Shown: positions 1 to 6,046, numbered from the stretch's first letter. The stretch: DNA of 6,475 nucleotides from Wolbachia pipientis (GCF_023661085.1 NZ_JAHDJT010000080.1:1-6475); one strand, 5' to 3'. Notes: generated from the sequence alone by a model not told the origin. Translations and numbers: made by a program.

Positions 1-25
1 CAAATATGCTAAGTTTTTTTCTCAT
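1..25 (-). CDS. Possible 5' end of a leftward gene running off the window
   Basis: An ATG on the minus strand (25-23) opens a frame with no stop to the window edge. It encodes only eight residues, MRKKLSIF, a basic start followed by hydrophobic residues that would suit a signal peptide or membrane anchor. The reason to believe in it is position: it lies about 35 nt downstream of the predicted start site of a consensus promoter on the same strand (67-95). No good Shine-Dalgarno sequence is seen before the ATG. A GTG a few bases upstream is in another frame and soon meets a stop. The promoter could instead serve an RNA gene or a gene that starts further left. The product cannot be named. Confidence 0.3.
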
Positions 26-36
26 TTAATCTGCAC

Positions 37-65
37 AGACTGAAGATAAATAATAGCTTCAGTCT
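37..65. repeat. 9-bp perfect inverted repeat at a promoter start site (operator-like)
   Basis: The arms agactgaag (37-45) and cttcagtct (57-65) are perfect inverted copies separated by 11 bp, with centres 20 bp (about two helical turns) apart. The right arm lies just downstream of the -10 box of the leftward promoter and covers its predicted start site. That is where a dimeric repressor would bind. Alternatively it forms a hairpin at the 5' end of the transcript. It does not look like an intrinsic terminator, because no immediate U-tract follows on either strand. Confidence 0.5.
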
Positions 66-66
66 C

Positions 67-95
67 ATTATAAGGGTAACGGCGAAGATTGTCAA
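67..95 (-). promoter_or_regulatory. Perfect consensus sigma70 promoter, leftward
   Basis: On the minus strand, TTGACA (95-90) is followed after exactly 17 nt by TATAAT (72-67): both hexamers and the spacing are ideal. The 15 or so bases upstream of the -35 (to about 115) read as an A-rich tract on this strand, resembling an UP element. Transcription should start near position 60 and run left out of the window. A perfect promoter is uncommon and suggests a strongly expressed or tightly controlled target. The inverted repeat at 37-65 favours control. Confidence 0.7.
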
Positions 96-113
96 GTAGT
101 TTTTTTATTTCTG

Positions 114-176
114 TTGGGTAGCTTTTTTCCACTGTTGTCTGTCCGCTTTCTGTGTAGTGGGAATTGGACTACCAAA
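114..176. other. Potential fold-back structure between two divergent promoters
   Basis: Positions 126-133 can pair with 156-163 (8 bp, one G-U). Positions 117-121 can pair with 169-173 as an outer stem, with small internal loops between them. The stretch lies upstream of both predicted divergent promoters, so neither transcript should include it. It may be chance, an old gene remnant or a protein-binding region. No coding potential was recognised in it. Confidence 0.15.
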
Positions 177-182
177 GTTATA

Positions 183-211
183 TTGACACTAATCATGTAC
201 TACTAAATAAT
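183..211 (+). promoter_or_regulatory. Predicted sigma70 promoter of rsmD
   Basis: A perfect -35 hexamer TTGACA (183-188), a 17-nt spacer and AATAAT (206-211, five of six consensus bases) precede rsmD. The start site would be near 218. That leaves a short leader containing GGAG (222-225), 10 nt before the ATG at 236, as a likely ribosome-binding site. Confidence 0.6.
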
Positions 212-235
212 TAGCTAATTTGGAGCTTATTTAGT

Positions 236-784
236 ATGTTGCGTATTATTGCAGGGAAATATCGCGGAAGAAAGATAGCCACAGGTAAGCATTTAGCCGC
301 ACGGCCTACCATGGGTATTGTCCGGGAAGCAATATTCAACACACTTTTTTCAAAAAAGCCCATTTATAACTCGAATGTGCTTGATTTATTCTGTGGAAGT
401 GGCTCTTTTTCATTTGAAGCACTTTCCCGCGGCGCTAAACATGCATTCATGGTAGATTCAGATTACTACAATTTGCAATTGCCTAAGAAAACGGCAGAAA
501 ATCTTGGAACTACGGACGATATTACGCTAATTTGCTGCAGCGCTGACAAATTACCAAAACCTATCTCACAATGCGACATAGTTTTTATAGATCCACCTTA
601 CAATAGTAATCTAGTCCACTCAACTTTAGAAGGATTGGCTCACTCAGGCTGGCTAAGTGATGATGCACTGATAATTCTAGAGATTAGGAAAACCGAAGAT
701 TTTCAGTGCAATAAAAATTTTAGTATAGCCCTGGAGCGCACTTACGGTATAGCAAGAATAATTTTTCTTTCCCTATCAACTTAA
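236..784 (+). CDS. rsmD: 16S rRNA (guanine(966)-N(2))-methyltransferase RsmD
   Basis: RsmD transfers a methyl group from S-adenosylmethionine to N2 of G966 (E. coli numbering) of 16S rRNA on the assembling small subunit. The 182-residue length is normal for the family. The N-terminus MLRIIAGKYRGRKI and the ARPT..IVREAIFN block (about residues 22-35) are typical RsmD. The SAM-binding motif I is LDLFCGSGSF (49-58). The catalytic motif IV is FIDPPY (117-122), whose DPPY is that of N2-guanine and N6-adenine methylases. The C-terminal YGIARIIF matches the last core strand. The ATG fits because the conserved RIIAGKYRG begins at residue 3 and GGAG lies 10 nt upstream. It is transcribed alone and converges on the hydrolase gene, overlapping it by 9 bp (776-784), so no separate terminator fits between them. 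Family assignment is firm. Confidence 0.95.
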   Translation: MLRIIAGKYRGRKIATGKHLAARPTMGIVREAIFNTLFSKKPIYNSNVLDLFCGSGSFSFEALSRGAKHAFMVDSDYYNLQLPKKTAENLGTTDDITLICCSADKLPKPISQCDIVFIDPPYNSNLVHSTLEGLAHSGWLSDDALIILEIRKTEDFQCNKNFSIALERTYGIARIIFLSLST

Positions 785-2140
785 ACTTGCATATACCCTA
801 TTCTGGGATTCCAATGCCTTCAGGAAGGGTTCTAATTTTATTTGTGTCAAGTTTCTGGAAAAATCACTTATAATGTAGCCATTTAGATTAAACTTTTTGT
901 TAAGCCCTTTGCCTACTAAATATTTACGTGCATCTTCAATAAATTCATTTTCTATTTCCTTGTAACTGATGTATTTTGTCGTGCCTTCATTATCCTCACA
1001 ACAAACTAAATGTTCTTTATGATCGGTGTGAATATTCTTATTATTGCAAGGAACATTAGGATTATGTTCAAGCACTATATTTTTTCTTAACCTTTCTCCG
1101 GATAGATCATCAAGTTTATTAACGAGTTGTGTTTCTTCTGGGATTACAGTATCACCTTTCCTGCCAGCAATTAAGACAGGACATTTCGTATTCTCTACAA
1201 CTTTCTGTGGATTAAAATCTAACCCACAACGCCCAAACCAAAAATTCAAAAACTTTGCAGGAAGCCACCTTGTGAAAAAGCCCCCTACTCCATGAGGAAA
1301 GTTATTAGTTGCATCTTTGAGTGAACTAAAAGAATTACTGTGAATTAGTGTCAAATGGATACCCTGATCCTCAAATCTTTTCAGAACTTCCGCTACAACT
1401 CCTCCTCCAAGAGAGTTAGTATCTAAAACTATGTCACTTGGATGTATGCCATCTATAAGCAACTTGTTCACCATTGCCATCCCTGCTTGGACTAATTCTT
1501 CCCCATTTGTTAGAAAGTTATACAGTGCTACAATCTTCTTTCTCTCCAAAAGGAACTCTATGATGTCCTCTATATCTTTTTCTAACTCTTGATTGCAAGT
1601 CTCACCCATAAACTCTTTCTTATAACGCTTTATCCATTCAGGGCCGACTTCATTTTCCAAAAGGCTTTTAACTCTATGTACAACAAACTTTGCCTTAATA
1701 AAGTCAAAAAACACCCACGATAAAACTATGATAAAACATATGGTAGCCAAAGTTAATAATACTGCTGATGTACAAGCTAATCCCGTAAGCACTTTTTTTG
1801 ATTTTTGATTCTGGTACGCCAAGTATAACGACACAATAGAAGCAGTAGACAATATGGCAAAACATAACCATAGTGATATTATCCTCCTAGTAAATTTTTT
1901 CTCTTCATCATCTAGTTCTTCTTGAAAGAACTCTGGATTAACAATTCTAGAAAAATAAGGATAGTCAAAATAATGCTTAATTACGTTACCTTCTTGCTCT
2001 TTGGATTTGTCTTTACCAAGTGCATTAATCTTAATACATCCAAGTATCCCAAAAAAGTTTATTATGTGCCTCGCATTTTTTTCTGGCTTAATGTTGGGAT
2101 CAGGATAACAAATAACTTTCATTTTTTCATTGATAAACAT
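776..2140 (-). CDS. Two-transmembrane alpha/beta-hydrolase-like protein of unknown substrate
   Basis: I do not recognise a named gene. The 454-residue protein has an N-terminal region of about 85 residues, then two strongly hydrophobic helices (about 86-109 and 117-146) joined by a short polar loop. A long soluble C-terminal part follows. That part carries alpha/beta-hydrolase marks: a nucleophile-elbow-like TNSLGGG with Ser243 (241-247), an acid-containing PVLIAGRKGDTVIP with Asp330 (321-333), and a His-rich NIHTDHKEHL (369-378) from which the catalytic His could come, perhaps His377. The elbow departs from GxSxG, because Thr replaces the first Gly. The layout around the elbow, including the later HSNSFSSL (267-274), recalls hydrolase domains in secreted or host-directed proteins of intracellular bacteria such as Legionella; this is a memory-based resemblance only. 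Both ends of the soluble part probably lie on one side of the membrane. AGG abuts the ATG, too close for a normal ribosome site, so the start may instead be Met7 (2122). It lies 63 nt downstream of the COQ9 gene on the same strand, possibly after a terminator. Confidence 0.7.
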   Translation of the reverse strand: MFINEKMKVICYPDPNIKPEKNARHIINFFGILGCIKINALGKDKSKEQEGNVIKHYFDYPYFSRIVNPEFFQEELDDEEKKFTRRIISLWLCFAILSTASIVSLYLAYQNQKSKKVLTGLACTSAVLLTLATICFIIVLSWVFFDFIKAKFVVHRVKSLLENEVGPEWIKRYKKEFMGETCNQELEKDIEDIIEFLLERKKIVALYNFLTNGEELVQAGMAMVNKLLIDGIHPSDIVLDTNSLGGGVVAEVLKRFEDQGIHLTLIHSNSFSSLKDATNNFPHGVGGFFTRWLPAKFLNFWFGRCGLDFNPQKVVENTKCPVLIAGRKGDTVIPEETQLVNKLDDLSGERLRKNIVLEHNPNVPCNNKNIHTDHKEHLVCCEDNEGTTKYISYKEIENEFIEDARKYLVGKGLNKKFNLNGYIISDFSRNLTQIKLEPFLKALESQNRVYASLS

Positions 2141-2167
2141 CCTGTTATCTTAACATAAAAACTAAAG

Positions 2168-2184
2168 AAAGCCAAGATGGCTTT
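2168..2184 (-). terminator. Weak hairpin terminator candidate after the COQ9-family gene
   Basis: The arms aaagcca (2168-2174) and tggcttt (2178-2184) form a perfect 7-bp stem with a 3-nt loop. Read on the minus strand, the stem is followed by a T-rich stretch, TTTCTTTAGTTTTT. This fits a short Rho-independent terminator of the murD/COQ9 transcript. The T-tract is interrupted and the stem partly A-T, so read-through into the hydrolase gene is likely. On the plus strand an A-run follows instead, so it would not terminate there. Confidence 0.4.
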
Positions 2185-2203
2185 AAAAAATAGCTTAAAA
2201 AAC

Positions 2204-2803
2204 CTATAGGAAACTTCCCACAATTCCTTTTAAGCGAGTTTTGAACTTTTGAAATGCCATGACGTTGTCGGTACGTCTGTCAAGAAATGATAGAGTATCT
2301 GCAAAACCTTCTGAATAGTCATTAATGAAGAAGAGAATTGTGCTCAGATATACCCCAGCTAATATTGCCCGTTTTGTATAGTAATTAAAATCTGTTGATT
2401 GATCGTAGATGCCATACCAAATTGCACTAACAGTTTTGTACAAGAGTTTACTAGAAAAGTATGTATTCTTTGGCGATACAGAAAATAGTAAAACATTTTT
2501 TAAAAATTCTCTATAATTTGGTAGTTTAGCGTAGTTTGAGAGGCGTATTTGAACAGCTAATTTTACCCGCTCCCGCACTTTCATATCTTCCAAATTGGAG
2601 TTTCTTAGCTCAGCTTCCATTGAACTATTTAAGTCCTCTGCTATATACTCCAAAGCGCTATATATTCCATTTTGAAATTTGCAAAAGCTATTGGCTAGGT
2701 TAAGGTCTGTGCACGCCTTCAATAAGGTTTCATCGCTTATCCCCTCAAATGGAATGACCCTAATCAGTTCGTCTACTACTGACTTTATTTCATCTTGTTC
2801 CAT
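2204..2803 (-). CDS. COQ9-family protein (ubiquinone biosynthesis accessory factor)
   Basis: The COQ9 family holds lipid-binding helical proteins needed for ubiquinone synthesis. In mitochondria COQ9 works with the hydroxylase COQ7 by presenting the quinone precursor at the membrane. The 199-residue protein matches the family along its length. It has an N-terminal helix with VIPFEGISDETL (16-28), resembling the family's VPF.GW...AL, and KVRERVKLAVQIRL (75-88). The diagnostic block, spread over residues 128-178, is IWYGIYDQSTDFNYYTKRA, then LAGVYLSTILFFINDYSEG, then FLDRR. The usual W in GW is Ile here. The ATG lies 6 nt after the murD stop, so the two genes are almost certainly co-transcribed. 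No Shine-Dalgarno sequence is visible in that gap, so translation probably depends on coupling to murD. A Rickettsiales bacterium keeping a respiratory chain and making its own quinone would need it. Confidence 0.9.
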   Translation of the reverse strand: MEQDEIKSVVDELIRVIPFEGISDETLLKACTDLNLANSFCKFQNGIYSALEYIAEDLNSSMEAELRNSNLEDMKVRERVKLAVQIRLSNYAKLPNYREFLKNVLLFSVSPKNTYFSSKLLYKTVSAIWYGIYDQSTDFNYYTKRAILAGVYLSTILFFINDYSEGFADTLSFLDRRTDNVMAFQKFKTRLKGIVGSFL

Positions 2804-2809
2804 ACAATA

Positions 2810-4153
2810 TTATACTAAACAGCACATGTAATTGTACCTGAGATTTTCAAACATTCTGCAAAATGTGTCACCACGTTCTTCGAAATTTTTCCACTGATCA
2901 AAAGAAGAACATGCAGGAGAAAGTAATATCGTTACTTCTTCTTTGCTATTTATGGCCTCTTCGAAAGCCAGTTCAAATGCGTTTTCTAGATTATAACATT
3001 TCATACAATCTACTTTATTCCCCATAACATTTGCAAAAGCTTCTGTTGATTCTCCAATTAGAAAAGCTTTTCTAATTCTTGTAAAGTGCTCGCTTAGTGA
3101 CTCTATGCCACCCTCTTTACTTCTTCCGCCAACGATCCAATATATGTTTTTATAAGACAAAATTGCTTTTTCGCTCGATTTGGCATTAGTCGCTTTGCTA
3201 TCGTTCACAAAAAACACATTTTCTATTTTACCAAGCAGCTCATTTCTGTGTTTCAAACCTGGAAAGGATTTGATTCCATCGATAATAGTGTTGTTATCTA
3301 TTTTAAGCAGCTTACACACAGCATATGCAGCCGCTATGTTTTCCGCATTGGATGTTAAGTTTATTTTCATATCACTTACATGACCTGGTTGGATTCCAGT
3401 GTTGGGGCACTGAAATGGCAAAAAAGGTAACATTGAAGCTGAAATTGAAATTTTGTTTCCAGTGAATTTGTTGAATACATCAGCAGTAATCTCATTATCA
3501 CATCCTATCACGGCAATTTCACTACCGTTTATCAGTTTTAATTTAGTTGCTATATAATTCTCCATACCTCCATGTCTATCTATGTGGTCTGGTGTAATGT
3601 TGAATAATACTGCAATGTCCACATTAATCTTATCCATCAGCTCCAATTGAAAAGAGGAGAACTCAATTACATAAATTTCTGCATCTCTTTCTAGATCTAA
3701 AACAGGAACACCTAAATTTCCACCAACAGCTACCTTTTTCCCTGCAGATTTTAATACGTGCCCTATTAGTGACACAGTGGTTGATTTACCATTTGTTCCT
3801 GTGACGCCTATTATTTTCTGGTTCGTAGCTTTAACTTCAAGGAATAGCTCGATATCCGATTTTATTTTACAGTCATAGCTTCTCGCGAGTTTCACTATCC
3901 AATGCGGCGTTGGATATGAAATTGGCACTCCAGGGCTTAAAATCAACGTTCTTATTTCATGCCAATTACATTCCTTGGGATGAATAAAATTACACTCCCG
4001 ATACATCATTTTTGCATTTGCTATTTGCTCTTTATTATCATCCCATGCATATATTCTTGCACCGCTCTTCACTAAAGCATTAATGACAGACAAACCAGTT
4101 TTACCAAGACCAAAAACCGCAACATTTTGATTTTTGTATTTGCTCAGTTGCAT
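2810..4153 (-). CDS. murD: UDP-N-acetylmuramoyl-L-alanine--D-glutamate ligase MurD
   Basis: MurD is the cytoplasmic ATP-dependent ligase that adds D-glutamate to UDP-MurNAc-L-Ala, the second peptide-forming step of lipid II synthesis. With the start chosen here it has 447 residues, usual for MurD. Seen in order are the N-terminal Rossmann domain QNVAVFGLGKTGLS (9-22), the ATP P-loop GVTGTNGKST (116-125), EFSSFQLE (164-171) and NITPDHIDRH (185-194). Next come TKLK with Lys204, at the place of the carbamylated lysine of E. coli MurD, KHR (301-303), NDSKATN (317-323) and LLSPACSSFDQW..FEERGD (410-429). The frame can be extended to a TTG at 4213. The ATG at 4153 is preferred because it places GLGKTG at the family's normal distance and leaves room for promoters. 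No strong ribosome site precedes it. MurD here implies retained lipid II synthesis, as is known for Wolbachia despite its having no visible cell wall. Confidence 0.95.
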   Translation of the reverse strand: MQLSKYKNQNVAVFGLGKTGLSVINALVKSGARIYAWDDNKEQIANAKMMYRECNFIHPKECNWHEIRTLILSPGVPISYPTPHWIVKLARSYDCKIKSDIELFLEVKATNQKIIGVTGTNGKSTTVSLIGHVLKSAGKKVAVGGNLGVPVLDLERDAEIYVIEFSSFQLELMDKINVDIAVLFNITPDHIDRHGGMENYIATKLKLINGSEIAVIGCDNEITADVFNKFTGNKISISASMLPFLPFQCPNTGIQPGHVSDMKINLTSNAENIAAAYAVCKLLKIDNNTIIDGIKSFPGLKHRNELLGKIENVFFVNDSKATNAKSSEKAILSYKNIYWIVGGRSKEGGIESLSEHFTRIRKAFLIGESTEAFANVMGNKVDCMKCYNLENAFELAFEEAINSKEEVTILLSPACSSFDQWKNFEERGDTFCRMFENLRYNYMCCLV

Positions 4154-4184
4154 TACTTGTTTTCGGAAGATGTTATATAAATTG

Positions 4185-4213
4185 TTAATAGGCCTAACGT
4201 AAAGGATTTGCAA
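4185..4213 (-). promoter_or_regulatory. murD: Possible murD promoter (leftward)
   Basis: On the minus strand TTGCAA (4213-4208), a 17-nt spacer and TATTAA (4190-4185) each match four of six consensus bases. An alternative is TTTACG (4203-4198) with TTATAT or TATATA near 4180-4175. The exact promoter is uncertain, but one must lie in this 120-nt divergent gap. The first option shares its palindromic -35 with the fdx promoter. Confidence 0.3.
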
Positions 4214-4236
4214 ATGTTAATTATTACCTGTAGAAT
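4208..4236 (+). promoter_or_regulatory. Predicted promoter of the fdx operon
   Basis: TTGCAA (4208-4213, four of six), a 17-nt spacer and TAGAAT (4231-4236, five of six) lie upstream of the ferredoxin gene. The start site would be near 4243, giving a leader of about 30 nt with AGGA (4263-4266), 7 nt before the ATG. Confidence 0.5.
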
Positions 4237-4273
4237 ATAGAAAAATTAGTAAGGATTTTAATAGGAAAGTAAT

Positions 4274-4633
4274 ATGCCATCCGTCACCTTTATTTTACCT
4301 GATGGAAGTAAGAAAAGTTACGAAGCTGCAGAGGGGGAGACTCTGCTTAACTTAGCTCACAGAAGCGACTCAGACTTGCTTGAAGGCGCATGTGAAGGTT
4401 CTCTTGCCTGCTCTACATGCCATGTAATCGTTGATCCAAAATTTTATGATGATGTAGAAATGTATAATCCTATGTCTGATGAGGAAAATGATATGTTAGA
4501 TCTAGCTTTTGGCTTGACAGAGACATCAAGGCTTGGGTGCCAAATAAAAATTACAAAAGATATTGATGGCTTGTGTGTAACCATACCAAGAGGTACAAGA
4601 AACATATCGCTCGATAAACAAGGGAATGATTAG
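4274..4633 (+). CDS. fdx: 2Fe-2S ferredoxin, adrenodoxin/ISC type
   Basis: This is a soluble electron carrier of the vertebrate-adrenodoxin / bacterial ISC ferredoxin type, normally supplying electrons for iron-sulfur cluster assembly on IscU. In alphaproteobacteria and mitochondria it can also serve heme A or quinone monooxygenases. The 119-residue protein begins with the beta-grasp strand VTFILPDGSKKSYEAAEGETLL. It has all four cluster ligands: Cys40, Cys46 and Cys49 in CEGSLACSTC (C-x5-C-x2-C), and Cys89 in RLGCQI. The acidic stretch after Cys49 (DPKFYDDVE, then MSDEENDMLD) is the usual partner-docking helix. AGGA 7 nt upstream supports the ATG. It leads an operon with the DUF2125-like gene (2-nt gap) and ccmH. 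No iscS/iscU/hscBA genes are visible here, so it stands apart from a typical isc cluster. Confidence 0.93.
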   Translation: MPSVTFILPDGSKKSYEAAEGETLLNLAHRSDSDLLEGACEGSLACSTCHVIVDPKFYDDVEMYNPMSDEENDMLDLAFGLTETSRLGCQIKITKDIDGLCVTIPRGTRNISLDKQGND

Positions 4634-4635
4634 CT

Positions 4636-5685
4636 GTGCGTAAGGTTTTCATCTATATTACTGTCTCTTTACTTTTATTTATCCCCGCAGCTTATAGTGG
4701 GTTTTGGTATTTTTCCGCATGTAAAACAAAAAACCTTTTAGCGGAAACAATACTATACATTAACGATGAAAAATTCGATATTTCACATGATTTTAGCGGA
4801 TTCCCTTGTGATCTAATTTTCCATGTGACAAACCCAAAGTTTTCCAGTGAGCAATTAACTATCTCATCAGAAGCTTTAGTGATAAAAAATAGGCTATTCG
4901 ATAAATCAGTATATATCTACATACCAAGCAATGAGATCAATATTACCGTTCATGGCGACGAGAAAAAGAATATAAAATGTCATACAAACAATAACAATCA
5001 CTTTGTTGTCAAACTAAACAATTTACCATCTTCGCTAAGGTTTGACAGAAATAGCACCATGATAGAATATATAGACACACTTCGTTACGAAGATCATGGA
5101 CTGAGATGTGATGTTGCATCTGATTCAGAAAATCAGCAGAGTGTTATAACTGAAGTGAATGGTAAAAGCAACTATATTCAATTTCATCTCAATAAAGAAC
5201 TGAATGGAAACGCTAAGCTAGGATTCGACTTTTATGCTTATCGGGTTGCAAGTCCCGAGAACTACCTGAACGTTGATACTAAATTTGATTATGAATTTGT
5301 AAATCACATCTCAGCCTCTAGAATTAACTTCAACATAGAAAAATTTTTAATTCGGGGTAATAATTTTTCTCTCACTGCAGATGGTGGAATAAACAATTAC
5401 AATCTGGTTACATCTTCGTTTAAAGATAAAATCAACTTGGCCGTGTCAAATTATAAAGGGTTGATCTCGTTTATGACTGGCAAGAAAAATCACTCGAAAG
5501 CTTCGGATGCGCTTGAAAAATTAATATCTTCCTTGTCAGAAAAAACAACTGATGATAGCATTCAATTTTCAATAAAATACGACGATGATGTAGGGTCAAG
5601 TTTTATTGGAAAGTTACCTACTACTGATTTTATGAACCAACTAAGTCAAATTACCGAGCTAACCAAGAATGAAAGCGGTAGTTAG
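4636..5685 (+). CDS. Exported/membrane-anchored DUF2125-like protein
   Basis: This 349-residue protein has no known function. It starts with a basic MRK and one hydrophobic segment (about 4-25), an uncleaved anchor or signal peptide. The rest is polar and predicted beta-rich, so it should lie in the periplasm. The early block YSGFWYFSACKTKNLL (20-35), then HDFSGFPCDLIFHVTNPKF (51-69), resembles the DUF2125 family of alphaproteobacteria, in which a W..A helix is followed by a SGFP motif and a repeating sheet. The assignment is from memory of the motif pattern and is moderately sure. The start is GTG, 2 nt after the fdx stop, with AAGGGA about 11 nt upstream. A GTG start and this spacing suggest translational coupling. 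Its 3' end overlaps ccmH by 17 nt. Such tight linkage suggests a shared role in the envelope, but no motif shows one. It has several cysteines (Cys29, 58, 115, 158), of which Cys58 replaces a position usually not Cys in SGFP-x. Confidence 0.75.
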   Translation: MRKVFIYITVSLLLFIPAAYSGFWYFSACKTKNLLAETILYINDEKFDISHDFSGFPCDLIFHVTNPKFSSEQLTISSEALVIKNRLFDKSVYIYIPSNEINITVHGDEKKNIKCHTNNNNHFVVKLNNLPSSLRFDRNSTMIEYIDTLRYEDHGLRCDVASDSENQQSVITEVNGKSNYIQFHLNKELNGNAKLGFDFYAYRVASPENYLNVDTKFDYEFVNHISASRINFNIEKFLIRGNNFSLTADGGINNYNLVTSSFKDKINLAVSNYKGLISFMTGKKNHSKASDALEKLISSLSEKTTDDSIQFSIKYDDDVGSSFIGKLPTTDFMNQLSQITELTKNESGS

Positions 5686-6046
5686 CTTACTTTTTACATT
5701 GATATTTCACTTAAGCATAAACGCTTTTACTTTGGATGATAAACTCATAGACAAAAGCATGGAAAAGCGAGCAACTAATTTATTTGAAATAATAAAGTGT
5801 CCAATATGTTCCGGTGAGTCATTATCTGAGTCCGAGTCTAAGATTGCACACGATATGCGCAAGACGATTCGTAAAAAGATCAGTGATGGACATGCTGACG
5901 AGCAAATAATTTCAGAGCTGAAAAATTCTTATGGAGATTCAATTATAATCATTCCGCCTGTAAAATTTAGTACTTATGTTTTATGGTTTATTCCACTCAC
6001 AATTCTGCTAATAGGGTGTTTTCTGATACGAAAATACACCAAGTAG
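5669..6046 (+). CDS. ccmH: Cytochrome c-type biogenesis protein CcmH
   Basis: CcmH (CycL) is the periplasmic, membrane-anchored thiol protein of system I cytochrome c maturation. It reduces or holds the CxxCH cysteines of apocytochrome c for heme attachment with CcmF and CcmG. The 125-residue protein has a signal peptide (about 1-19, ending SINA) and the redox motif in IIKCPICSGESLSES (41-55, Cys44 and Cys47). The family helix block follows, with AHDMRKTIRKKISDGHADEQII spread over residues 60-81, then SYGDSIIIIPP (87-97). One C-terminal membrane helix (about 102-120) is followed by a basic tail. It is a short CcmH without the long TPR domain (CcmI) fused in some enterobacterial CcmH. It starts 17 nt inside the preceding gene, so translation is probably coupled. 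No ccmF, ccmG or ccmE is in view, in keeping with the scattered ccm genes of Rickettsiales. Confidence 0.94.
   Translation: MKAVVSLLFTLIFHLSINAFTLDDKLIDKSMEKRATNLFEIIKCPICSGESLSESESKIAHDMRKTIRKKISDGHADEQIISELKNSYGDSIIIIPPVKFSTYVLWFIPLTILLIGCFLIRKYTK

Noticed and set aside
37..65. Inverted repeat read as an intrinsic terminator
   Set aside because: No U-tract directly follows the stem on either strand, and its position over a consensus promoter start fits an operator or 5' hairpin better.
1044..1295. 83-codon open frame on the plus strand
   Set aside because: It is wholly antisense to the alpha/beta-hydrolase-like gene. Its composition (Ser/Pro/Leu-rich, no motif) looks like a shadow frame.
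1922..2158. 78-codon plus-strand frame with hydrophobic stretches
   Set aside because: It is antisense to the N-terminal part of the hydrolase gene, with no ribosome site or recognised motif. Hydrophobicity is expected from the complement of AT-rich coding DNA.
2143..2182. TTGGCT / TAAGAT pair as a promoter for the hydrolase gene
   Set aside because: Each hexamer matches only four of six bases. The -35 lies in the hairpin stem, and the start would coincide with the ATG. It is not distinct from background.
2804..2814. TATAAT (2814-2809 on the minus strand) as a promoter for the COQ9-family gene
   Set aside because: No -35-like hexamer lies at 16-18 nt, and the start site would fall at the ATG itself. 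It overlaps the murD stop and is best explained by AT-richness.
3180..3383. 67-codon plus-strand frame
   Set aside because: It lies inside murD on the opposite strand, in a region encoding conserved MurD motifs on the minus strand.
4154..4213. 20-residue N-terminal extension of MurD from a TTG at 4213
   Set aside because: The added residues match nothing in MurD. The ATG at 4153 puts the Rossmann GLGKTG at the usual distance, and the extension would cover the likely promoters.
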